From positions 1 through 27,040 of the forward strand of contig JAGLLI010000112.1 of NCBI GenBank assembly GCA_023140595.1: 27,040 nt of DNA, written 5' to 3'. Shown here piece after piece: positions 6,543 to 16,000 of this stretch (positions are counted from its first letter, which is position 1; the number at the start of each line of letters is the position of its first letter). The notes beneath the pieces are model-generated. The model saw nothing but the letters and a program-made list of their open reading frames with translations, was not told the origin of the DNA and searched no databases. This stretch comes from Candidatus Parcubacteria bacterium. GTDB lineage: Bacteria; Patescibacteriota; Patescibacteriia; Patescibacteriales; UBA12075. Position numbers and translations under genes: made by a program.

Positions 6543-7712
6543 ATGACAATCAAGGAGGATGCTTATAAAAAATCTGTTGCGGTGTTGGAAGCCTGCGCGA
6601 CAAAAAAAGGTTTTTATGCTTCCGGGTTGAGTGGCGGATACGAGGCTGTTTGGGCACGCGATTCTATGATTGCGGCGTTTGGCGCGAGCTTAGTTGAGAA
6701 CAAATTCAAACTTCCGTTTGCCCAAAGTTTGCGCAACTTACAAGAATGGCAGACAAAAAACGGACAAATTCCAAATTGCGTCGGCTCTTACAATTTAGAC
6801 AGGCGTTCTGATAAAACTTATAACACCATTGACTCATCGCTTTGGTTTATAATCGGCTCTTATATTTTTGCTGAAAAATATAATTCTCACGGATTATTTA
6901 AAGAACACAAAAAAACTATCGCCCGCGCGCTAGTGTGGCTTAAATATCAAGACCCGAATGAAGACGGGCTGCTTTCGCAATTGCCGACAATGGATTGGCA
7001 AGACGCTTTTCCGCATAAATATGGCAATGTCATTAACACTCAAGCGCTTTATTATTTTGTTTTAAAATTAGTCGGCAACAAAAAACAGGCCGAGCATATG
7101 AAAAAAGTTGCCAACGGCGACATTGAGGCTTATTTAAAATTATACGATAAAAAGCTGGGCTATTACCTTCCTTGGAATTGGAAAAACCATGACGGCGACC
7201 GCGAGCAGGAAGAATGGTTTGATTCGCTTGGCAATATTTTGGCAATTCTTTCTGGACTTGCGAAAAAAGATATTGCCTTAAGCATTTTGCGGCATATTAA
7301 AAAAGAAAAAATTAACGCGCCCGTAGCGCTAAAAGCGATTTGGCCGCCAATTAAACCAAGCGACAAAGAATGGCATTCTTATTTTTCCAAATGCGACGCT
7401 CGCACGCCTTATCATTATCTAAACGGCGGCGTTTGGCCGTTCATCGGCGGATTTTACATTGCCGCGCTTGTTAAAATGAAAAAATATAAAGAAGCGCAAA
7501 TGGAATTGGAAAAACTTGCCAAAGCGAATTTGCAAAAACTTGATATTAGCACAATAGAAAAAAGCCGTCCCAAAGGCAAATATGAATTCAACGAATGGCT
7601 TAATGGCCGTACCGGCAAACCCAAAGGCGAACCATATCAGGCATGGTCGGCCGGCATGTATATTTATGCTTATCATTGTATCAAAAAGAAAAAAGCGATT
7701 TATTTTGAATAA
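6543..7712 (+). CDS. six-hairpin glycosidase (amylo-alpha-1,6-glucosidase / neutral-invertase-like)
   Basis: The product has 389 residues and covers a compact alpha/alpha barrel. YEAVWARDSMIAAFGA (33-48, with D40), the NTIDSSLWFI stretch (~94), MDWQDAFP (150-157), the LNGGVWPFIGGFYIAAL stretch, and NEWLNGRTGKPKGEPYQAWSAGMY near the end are typical of debranching-enzyme C-terminal domains and GH100-like invertases. There is no signal peptide, so it acts in the cytoplasm, probably hydrolysing a glucosidic or fructosidic bond in a storage or compatible-solute sugar. The exact substrate is not readable. It has its own perfect promoter and a strong terminator, so it is monocistronic. The family assignment (GH100 versus GH15/GDE-like) is uncertain. 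Confidence 0.82.
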   Translation: MTIKEDAYKKSVAVLEACATKKGFYASGLSGGYEAVWARDSMIAAFGASLVENKFKLPFAQSLRNLQEWQTKNGQIPNCVGSYNLDRRSDKTYNTIDSSLWFIIGSYIFAEKYNSHGLFKEHKKTIARALVWLKYQDPNEDGLLSQLPTMDWQDAFPHKYGNVINTQALYYFVLKLVGNKKQAEHMKKVANGDIEAYLKLYDKKLGYYLPWNWKNHDGDREQEEWFDSLGNILAILSGLAKKDIALSILRHIKKEKINAPVALKAIWPPIKPSDKEWHSYFSKCDARTPYHYLNGGVWPFIGGFYIAALVKMKKYKEAQMELEKLAKANLQKLDISTIEKSRPKGKYEFNEWLNGRTGKPKGEPYQAWSAGMYIYAYHCIKKKKAIYFE

Positions 7713-7731
7713 AATATTTAAAAAATAAAAA

Positions 7732-7759
7732 GGGCTCAATTTTAATTGAGTCCTTTTTT
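7732..7759. terminator. bidirectional intrinsic terminator
   Basis: GGGCTCAATT pairs with AATTGAGTCC (one G-U) and is followed by TTTTTT on the plus strand. On the minus strand the complement is also followed by a T-rich run. It serves the glycosidase gene (+) and the small gene ending at 7779 (-). Confidence 0.85.
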
Positions 7760-7778
7760 GAAAAATCAAATTTTAAAA

Positions 7779-8054
7779 TTAACTGGAATGGGCAAACGTG
7801 CCCAATTCATCCTCCTTGTAATTTGCAATAGGCTGTTCAATATCATATTTCTTAAAAACATCTCCCAATTCAATAGTACAGGCATATTCGGACTCAGGCG
7901 TTCCATCAAAATTAATAATTCGTTCTATTAGCACGATTTTATTATTCACTACGGCTGTTACATCTACTATGTCTATAAACCTGCAACCATGTTTACTTGC
8001 AATTGAGCTAATCGTACTCATAAACTGTTCCTCAGTCAATAACTCTTTTTGCAT
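7779..8054 (-). CDS. small hypothetical protein (91 aa)
   Basis: I do not recognise a family. The sequence reads like a compact alpha/beta protein: an acidic N-terminal helix (EQFMSTISSIASKHG), then beta segments (RFIDIVDVTAVVNNKIVLIERIINF) and an acidic C-terminal half. It has no signal peptide or membrane segment. AAGGAGG (8071-8065) lies ten bases before the ATG and supports the start. A TTTACA / TATATA pair 18 nt apart lies upstream, around 8120-8150, as a weak promoter. It ends before the shared terminator at 7732-7759. Confidence 0.65.
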   Translation of the reverse strand: MQKELLTEEQFMSTISSIASKHGCRFIDIVDVTAVVNNKIVLIERIINFDGTPESEYACTIELGDVFKKYDIEQPIANYKEDELGTFAHSS

Positions 8055-8064
8055 AACCGCTACC

Positions 8065-8071
8065 CCTCCTT
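8065..8071 (-). promoter_or_regulatory. Shine-Dalgarno site of the 91-aa gene
   Basis: AAGGAGG on the minus strand, ten bases upstream of the ATG at 8054; it supports translation of this otherwise unrecognised gene. Confidence 0.7.
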
Positions 8072-8188
8072 TCTTGCTTTTTCATTTTTCAAAAAAACAA
8101 TTCTCCTTTAACTATTATTTATATAAGCATACTTTTTAATATTTGTAAAGACCCTATTCTTAAATGACTTAAATATTAGCCAAAAAAT

Positions 8189-9289
8189 TTATTTTTTCTC
8201 TTGTTTCCAACGCAAATACGCCTCCATAAATGCTTCTAAATCGCCGTCCAAAACCCCGTCAATATCCTGAGTTTCATGTTTGGTGCGATGGTCTTTTACC
8301 ATTTTATAAGGCTGCATAACATACGATCTGATTTGCTTGCCCCATTCAGCTTTTTCCGTTTCTCCCCTAAGTTTTAATTCTTCTTTTTCTCTTTTTTCTT
8401 CTTCCAATTTAAATAATTTTGATTTTAAAATTTTCAACGCGGTTTCTTTATTTTGATGCTGGCTTCTTTCGTTTTGGCAAGTAACAACAATATTGCTTGG
8501 TATATGCTTTATTCTAACGGCAGAATCGGTTGTGTTCACGCCTTGTCCGCCGGGACCGGATGATTTGAAAACATCAATCCGCAAATCGCCTTCATTTATT
8601 TCTACTGTCTCGGTGTCCGGCAATTCAGGAATTACTTCCACAAGCGCAAAAGAAGTATGCCTCATCGCTTCCGCGTCAAAAGGAGAAATGCGCACCAAAC
8701 GATGCACGCCTGACTCGCTTTTTAAATATCCGTAAGCCCAGCGGCCTTTAATATTATAAGTCGCGCTTTTGATTCCCGCTTCATTGCCTGTCGTGCGATC
8801 AACAATCTCCGCTTTCCAATTCATCTTTTCAACAAAACGCAAAAACATGCGCTCTAAAATTTGCGCCCAGTCCTGCGCATCCACGCCGCCGGTACCGGCA
8901 TGAATTGATAAAACAACATTGCGCTTATCATATTTAGCTGAAAACATTACATAAAATTCCAATTTTTCATATCGTTTTTTAAGCTCTTGATACTGTTCAT
9001 GCGCTTCTTTGTTCAATGAATCGTCTTTTAGTTCTGCTGACTCCGCCACTAATTCTTCTAAAGACCTTATTTCCGCTCGCAAATTATCCCACTGCGCTGA
9101 CTCTTTTTCAAGCTCATCCGCTTTTTGGCTAATTTCAACCGCCTTTTCCCTATCGTCCCAAAAATCTGGTTTAGCCATCAATGCCTTCATTTCATGCGCT
9201 TCTTCTTTTTTTCGCTCAATACTAAGAAGCCGCATTGTTTTTAACACGTTTTCCCGCAGATCTTCTATGTTTTTTAGTAGATTTTCCAT
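8189..9289 (-). CDS. prfB: peptide chain release factor 2
   Basis: Class I release factor that reads UAA and UGA and triggers peptidyl-tRNA hydrolysis. Numbered from the ATG at 9289 (366 residues), the stop-reading tripeptide SPF is at 202-204 and the catalytic loop GPGGQGVN has GGQ at 247-249, close to the positions in E. coli RF2. The N-terminal coiled coil and the HAGTGGVDAQDW segment are also typical. A TTG 24 nt upstream is in frame, but it lies inside a hairpin and would add eight non-conserved residues, so the ATG is preferred. The coding frame is continuous where many prfB genes carry the autoregulatory UGA frameshift. An intact SPF motif argues that UGA is a stop here. Confidence 0.96.
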   Translation of the reverse strand: MENLLKNIEDLRENVLKTMRLLSIERKKEEAHEMKALMAKPDFWDDREKAVEISQKADELEKESAQWDNLRAEIRSLEELVAESAELKDDSLNKEAHEQYQELKKRYEKLEFYVMFSAKYDKRNVVLSIHAGTGGVDAQDWAQILERMFLRFVEKMNWKAEIVDRTTGNEAGIKSATYNIKGRWAYGYLKSESGVHRLVRISPFDAEAMRHTSFALVEVIPELPDTETVEINEGDLRIDVFKSSGPGGQGVNTTDSAVRIKHIPSNIVVTCQNERSQHQNKETALKILKSKLFKLEEEKREKEELKLRGETEKAEWGKQIRSYVMQPYKMVKDHRTKHETQDIDGVLDGDLEAFMEAYLRWKQEKK

Positions 9290-9295
9290 AAAATA

Positions 9296-9317
9296 AGCCT
9301 TGGATAAATCCAAGGCT
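9296..9317 (-). terminator. hairpin between the PIN gene and prfB
   Basis: AGCCTTGGA pairs with TCCAAGGCT, giving 9 bp with a TTTA loop on the minus strand, followed by TATTTT. It lies 21 nt after the PIN stop and directly before the prfB ATG, whose only AAGG sequence is inside the stem. It may terminate the upstream operon and also mask the prfB ribosome binding site. Confidence 0.6.
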
Positions 9318-9337
9318 ATAATTAATTAAAAATATTT

Positions 9338-9709
9338 TCATTTTTTCTTTATTAATCCAATCATCTGCTTATCAAAGGTAATTAATAATAAACCAAATTT
9401 CTCTGCTAAAAAAACCAAAGAAGCGTCAGTAAATGAAACTCTTTTATTTATCTTTTTATAAAAATCAATTTCATTTTTCATCTCATTGTCAATCAATATG
9501 ACATCTTCATTATCACTAATAAATTCTAAAAAACCATCAGCCTGTTCTTTTGAATGCTTGTAAGTTAAAACGGTAGCAACTTCAGAAATAACGCAATAGG
9601 GCAAATATATTTTATCATTAATTTGCGAAAAAATTTCTATAGCTTTTTCGTAATTCACATCAAAATCTAAAAATAAAGCCACCCATACTGAACTATCAAT
9701 AATGTGCAT
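9338..9709 (-). CDS. PIN domain ribonuclease toxin (VapC-like)
   Basis: The product has 123 residues, the usual VapC length. The four acidic residues of the PIN active site are D5 (HIIDSSVW), E43 (ISEVATVL), D95 (VSFTDASLV) and D113 (LITFDKQM). Such toxins cut RNA, often tRNA or rRNA, using magnesium. It starts 3 nt after the stop of the small basic gene upstream, as expected for a toxin translated after its antitoxin. The pair shares the promoter at 9910-9939 and ends at the hairpin at 9296-9317. A housekeeping PIN RNase is less likely, given the size and arrangement. Confidence 0.85.
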   Translation of the reverse strand: MHIIDSSVWVALFLDFDVNYEKAIEIFSQINDKIYLPYCVISEVATVLTYKHSKEQADGFLEFISDNEDVILIDNEMKNEIDFYKKINKRVSFTDASLVFLAEKFGLLLITFDKQMIGLIKKK

Positions 9710-9712
9710 AAT

Positions 9713-9901
9713 TTATTGATTATATACAATATTATCAATTTTTTCGCTTACATTTTCTTTTTTTCTCTCTGTCAGTATAATATAATCTCTCCAAGAATCC
9801 TTGTTTTTATTTTTTTTATTTTCAGATTTTTTTACAACTTTAAAAGCGTAAATATTGATATACTGTTTTAATTTATTAATTGTCTTAATTTCTCTTTTCA
9901 T
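9713..9901 (-). CDS. candidate antitoxin of the PIN toxin (VapB-like by position)
   Basis: The product has 62 residues. It is lysine-rich in the middle (KKSENKKNKNKD), with an amphipathic C-terminal part (SWRDYIILTERKKENVSEKI) that could wrap the toxin. I cannot identify a known DNA-binding fold such as AbrB, Phd or RHH, so the assignment rests on size, order and the 3-nt gap to the PIN gene. The promoter places the transcript start about two bases before the ATG, so translation is probably leaderless. Confidence 0.6.
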   Translation of the reverse strand: MKREIKTINKLKQYINIYAFKVVKKSENKKNKNKDSWRDYIILTERKKENVSEKIDNIVYNQ

Positions 9902-9909
9902 ATAATCTT

Positions 9910-9939
9910 ATTATAAAACAATAGTCTTATGATTGTCAA
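9910..9939 (-). promoter_or_regulatory. promoter of the toxin-antitoxin pair
   Basis: TTGACA (9939-9934), an 18-nt spacer and TATAAT (9915-9910) on the minus strand. The predicted start near 9903 nearly coincides with the ATG at 9901. Confidence 0.75.
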
Positions 9940-9951
9940 ATTATATTTTTT

Positions 9952-9987
9952 AAAAAAGGGCTGGAAATTATTTTCCAGCCCTTTTTT
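9952..9987 (-). terminator. strong intrinsic terminator of the giant surface-protein gene
   Basis: GGGCTGGAAA pairs perfectly with TTTCCAGCCC (10 bp, 4-nt loop). It is flanked by six A on the left and six T on the right, so it can work in both directions. Confidence 0.92.
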
Positions 9988-10026
9988 ATTTCTATTAAAA
10001 ACTATCTTGTCGTTTATTGCAAAACT

Positions 10027-13000
10027 CTACTCTTCCAACGGATTATGTCCGTTTTTTACTTCTTCGCCGTCATCATAACCGTCGCCGTCTGTGTCGGGTT
10101 TATTTGGATCTGTTCCTAGAATAGCTTCGTACGCGTCGCTTAACAAATCTTTATCGGCATCCGGCTGGCGAATGGCACCGCTGTATGCGATTGCTCGGAC
10201 GATATCCCAATCAGTGGCGCCTGCGGGATTGTAGCCGTAAATCGATTTAAACGTTTTAATCGCCGCTTTTTCGCTATCAGTATTGCGATTAGCCGGCCGA
10301 AGCCCATAAGCAACCACAACAACCGCGGCGTCGTCATGTGAATCGTTTCTGTCCGGAAAACGCAAATAAACTTTTACAAAAGCGTCTGTTGCCACCGCTT
10401 CCGCTTCGGTGTTAGCCGCGCTTGGCCAGCGACCATTGGCGATTTTAATAACATCGCTCCAGTCATTGGATGTTTCCGGAACTTTTTTAAACGTCGCTCG
10501 AAAAGAATTGATTACTCCGGCTCGCTCGCCTGCTCCCAATTTTTCCGTATCAGGCGAACCGTAAGCGATAAAATTAGTTAAAGCGTATTGATGGCGGGCT
10601 TCAAGCGCGTTTAAATCAATTTCCAACTTTTTAATCAAAGTATCTCTTGCCGCGTATTCTTGCTCGTGCTTTCTTTCTCTGTTCATAATCGGCAATATTT
10701 CGGCAACTTCAGCGCGTAAAATCATTTCACCCTGTTCTAAATATAAAACGTCAATTAAGGATAATTCTTGATTTTGCGCGTCTGCGTTAAACAAAATTAT
10801 TTCCGGCGCCTCAGTGCCTTCTTCAACGGTTGAACAAATTTGACTTTTAGCTTCTTCTTGCGCGGTTGTCAAGCGACAACTTACGGGAGTTTTACTTAAA
10901 ACATCACGGGTTTGCGCGCCATCAATACAATCGCTCCATTCCATGTATTCAACGCTTGTGCAATAAGAAGTATAAGAACCTCCACCGCCACTGCTACTGC
11001 AAGATCCGCAATCCGCCGGACAAGTTGAACAAGTTTCGTCTCCATTACAGCTTCCATCTCCGCAAGTAGGTTCCGGATCCGGCTCTGCCGCAACTGCTAT
11101 AAAAGGCATAATAACCGCGAAAATCGTAAAATGGTTTGTTTTTGAAGTATAAACCAATTTATAGTCATAAACACTTAGGGTTCCGGAAGCTATTTGATTG
11201 ATAAAATTTTCAAAAGCCGAAATCTGTTCTGTTGAGCTGGCATACAAAATCCAATTAGTCGCGTTTGAGCTGGTTGAATAATACGCCTTTTTAGTAGTTG
11301 CCATATTTACCCAATCATCGCTTGTGGAATCCCAATAGCCATTATTGGTATTTTTTAATTTCGCGTAAGTTAAATTGCCAGCTGCAATCTCCGTGTCAAT
11401 TTCCGCCTTATATATAACCATTTCAATATCAACATAATCATCTAAATTTGTAATCGCCTGTCCTGAATTATCAGTCGCTGTTACGGTTACGCCGGTACCC
11501 CCGACAGGGTCTGACGAATTGGTTTTGGTTACGGCTGAAGTTTTTTTAGCGTTTACGTTTCCTGATGAATTTGAAGAACCCAAAGCGTTTGGCGGAATGG
11601 TTAATTTTATGCCGGTGCCGCTTGAATCCGTATCATCCAAAGAACCACCGGAAGCCGGAGTAATCGGCTTTTTCTTGGATTTTGTTGTCCAATTTGCATC
11701 GGTTGTTAACTTAATATGCTTACTTGCGGCGCTAGAACCTGAAATTGTAATATTTGATCCGTACTCTGTTTCTAAATAACTATCTGCCATACCGTAAACT
11801 TCCCATGTGCCGTTTACAACGCCAAGTTCATAAAAACCGGTACCATCAACAGGAGTATGAGAACGCTTACAACTAGCATCGTTTGATGTATCTGAATCAT
11901 TACACTCTGTTGTTTCCGCGCGCACAAATCCGTTTGGCACGCCTTCGCCTGAATCATAACTGCTATTGCTATTCGCGTCACTGTAAATATATCCTGAAAT
12001 AGTTAAACTATACGCGTTTAATACAATATTTTGTCCGCTAACATCGCTTGTCGCGTCTAAACTGCTCGGTTCATTGGACATATATCCCGGCTTATCAGCG
12101 CCGATTTTATAACCGGTGCCTGTTGGAACTACAATTGAGTATGCTCCGCTAGACGCGGTCATTGAGCCGTTGTGATAACCGTTAGACGGATTACCGACCC
12201 AAACCCAAGCATCTCCGAGTTCGTTTCCGCCGGAGATTGAACCGCCATAAACCGTTCCGCTGATTGTTGACATTTCGCTTGAAGAATCCGGCAATGTGAA
12301 ATTAACCGTTCTATCGCCAGATACAACAATATCATCTTTTGTAACATGCCTGTCGTCAGCGTCAGGAATATAGCTTCCATATCCTGGTACATCCAAAAAG
12401 AAAAGATAATCTCCGTCTGCCAGTTGAATTGTAGTAGTGGCTGACAAATCATTTACGCGCCTGCTCATATAAAAACCGTTTGGTTCTGGAAAATCGCCTG
12501 TAAAATCTACTCCTTCAATATTTAAAAATCCTTCTTGGCTTGCCTGCGCGTTAGTAACGGTTACTAAAACATCACGCAAACCGGTTTGCGCGACAACAAT
12601 ATTCGCATCAGACACATTACCGCTAACCGCGTTTACATTGGCTGGATTATTGGCGTATTTATCATCAATTCCCGCTTCGTTTAAAGTGTCGTTTAATTCG
12701 GCTTGATTATTCACGCCTAGTTCTCCGTATTCCTGTGTCCAAATATCCACGCGATAAATTCCAGCCGGTACTGATATTGTGTATTCGCCGTTTGAATTGG
12801 TTGTGCTGTTATATTCCTTGCCTTGATAAACGCCATTGGCGTTATATAAAACCGCGCGTATCGGCATATTTATAAACGGCGTATCAATTACCGAATATGT
12901 TTCATTCGTACTAATTCCCACTCGCCCGGAAATCGTATAATAATCTGTTCCTGCCGCCGGAGAAATATTTATATTAGCGGCGGAAGTGTCAGAAATGGTT

Positions 13001-16000
13001 ACCCAAAGTCCGTATTCCATCCAACCAACTCCCGGAGCGTCCGCTTCCACATGCCAAGTACCGGGACTGACATAAAGAATATAATTACCGGCAGAGTCAG
13101 TCATTGTATCAGAATGCCCCCAGCTATTTTCCTGCCAAGCCCAAACAGGAGCGTAAGCTACGGCGTTTCCTGATGAATTTAGCACTTTACCGGAAATTGT
13201 ATAATCAGGCTTAAGCATTTTTATTGTCATTTCCGTAACATCTCCCGTAACATTTTCTACATTTTCTTTCGGTTCTGGAAGACCGGGTTTAAAAGCTCCG
13301 ATTACATAAATTCCCAATACCGGTATTTTTAAAGTAAAAGCGCCGTTAATAGCGGTTTTAGTATGAGAACCGCCAAATCCGCCCATTGGCTGATACGCGT
13401 ATACTTCGGCATCCGCAATACCGTTTCCAGCTCCGTCAACTACCGTGCCGGAAATAGTATGCGCGGTTTGATTGCTAATATCAAAACTTAAGTCGCCCGC
13501 TGTTTCACCGTCGCTATAATAAAAAACATTCATCGGCGGCATCCAATCAGGCATTGGCGGCGGACCTGACATTGAATTTTTCGGCATAGCCGGACCGATT
13601 CCAACCATCCAGTCGCCTGTTGACAAATAAAGACTGGTAGTCGTTCCGTTTACGCTGCCGACATTTGTTAAAGTCTTAACTCTGAATCCGCTTGGAGAAC
13701 CGGCAAAAATATCAACATTATCAGGCACGCTGTTAGTAGAAAAATCACCGGTCAAAGAAATTGTAATCTCAGCTCCGCCGCTGGTTTCAGGAGTAAGCGT
13801 AATATCTTTTGTAGTGCTTGAATTATTAAGCCACAGCGGTTCCGGATGCATACTGCCAAAATAATTCGTATCTCCGATAGTTATGCTTGGTTCCGTGAAA
13901 ATAAAATATTCTCCATTTGGCAAATTTGTAAATGAATAAGCGCCGTCTAAATCACCATCACCTGTTCCAACAACCGCAACTTCCGTTTCCATGTGTCCGG
14001 TCATCGGCGAACCTAGAAACACGGTCATGTTATCGCTATCTCCGCTTAAAACACCGTGTATCTCGCCGCTAATGGAATTAGTTCCGCCTTCCGTGATAAA
14101 AAACGGCATAGTGTAAACAGTTTCAAGCAAAGCGCCGTCAGCGGTAAATGTTTTAATATCAACCGTATAGCCTTCAGTGCCAAAATCTTTTGGAATACTC
14201 GCGTTTACTATTCCTTTAATATCCATATGCAGGAAGTCATATGCCTGCGTAGCGCTTGTGCTTGCGACAATCGTTACGGTTCTTGCCGCTTGATTGCCTG
14301 TTACGGAATCAATCGTAACAACTCCTAAATTCCATTCATTAATATCATTATTTACCGGAGAATAAATATCTTTAGCGGCGTTTGTTACGTCAAACCCCGC
14401 GGGAAAAGTAATCATTATCTTGCCGCCGATTGGAATTGATTTTGTTGTCGGAACATCTATAAAATACATGCTTTGCTGGCCTGCCATCGCGTTCATTGGA
14501 AAAGCGCCAGCCATCATCATGCCCATATCTCCCATGTCCATATTTACATCAGTCGCGCCGGGCACTAAAGCTCCGTAAGTTTCAGTACTATTATACATTG
14601 GCGCGCGAGCGGCATTTAAATGAGAACTTTCTCCTGCGCGATTACCGCTATCTGTAATTTCATTGTTTGATTTATCACGGACATTATCAATAAAAATTTG
14701 AAAATCCGTAGCAGAACTGCCAAATTGAAAACCTTCAATTATAACTGTATTATTATAATCTTCATAACTGAAACTAAGGCTTAGCCCCGTTAATGGCGTT
14801 CCTGTCGCGTCATTATACGGCGCGATTATTGTTGGATTACAACTCCAAGAACCCGGGAATTCGCAACTTCCATCCGGTGTTAAACCATTAACCGCATAAT
14901 TTGCCGGATTTAAAACCGAATATGCCCAGTTTGTCGTATCTGTTTGCTTGGCAGCATTCATTGGTTCGTTAAATGTAATCGCGATTGAATAATCATCGCC
15001 GTTCGCGTACATTACTTCCGGCGCCTGTGTATCGCCGACGCCTGTTTTAAAATACACGCTTGTTGTCGCGTTAAGCTTATTGCCTGATAAATCCGAACAA
15101 TCGGCGTTAATTCTTAATGTATATTGAGTATTGGCGAGCAGCGCGGTATAAGGCATCAGCTTGGCATTATTTGACATCGGGTCATAAGAAACTTTTCCGC
15201 CGGTAACTGATGAGCCTGCCAATAATTTAATATTATTTGAGTCAATTGTTCCGGGATCCATTGCTTCTGAAAAGCCGATTTCCAAAGCGCCGATACCGAC
15301 ATCTATCGGATTGGTGCTGGCAGTAATACCGTCATTATTATTTGGATAAGTTCCCATTACGGTTGGTGGTGTAGTATCTGTGTCACCTGTATTAATTTGA
15401 AAATTTGATTGATAGGCAATTACGCTGTTTAGCTCACTGCAAACATCCCAATCAGCACACCCGCCGACACTCATTGGATCGGCTATATACATAAATGTAC
15501 TGCTTCTGGCATCTCCCATGACTTTAATAACCCACCAGTCATAACTGTCGCTTAAAGGCGAATTAGGACTTAATGTAACGATTCTTCTGGTAGCCTGATC
15601 TAGGCTAACGGTTGCTGCTACTGGAGATCCATGCCCTGTTGATGAATCTGCTACCCATGCGGAAGAATCAATTATTGGCACAAGATTAATTGTACCATTA
15701 ACTCCAGTGCTAATTTTAGAAGAATCCATTGGTTCGGAAAATTCAATTATAATTGACGCGTTGCGCGCGACATTAAATTGCCCGGAATAAGGATTTGTTC
15801 CCATTACATAAGGCGGCATGTTTGCTCCGCCGCCGCCAAAATCAGCATAGTCATCCGTATCCGACATAGACATAAAAGTGGTAAAACCGTTTGAAAACGA
15901 GCCATCTGAATTCATACCGGAAATCGGACTGCCAAATTCATCGGTTACCCCCTGCGTAACCACAAGACTGTAATACGTTCCAAGGGCAAGCGTATCATGC

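Noticed and set aside
7419..7769. 116-codon minus-strand reading frame opposite the glycosidase
   Set aside because: It mirrors a well-supported gene, crosses its terminator, and gives a low-complexity Phe-rich peptide.
9289..9313. Upstream TTG start for prfB
   Set aside because: It lies inside the hairpin, has no SD and adds eight non-conserved residues. The ATG at 9289 gives a typical RF2 length and motif positions.
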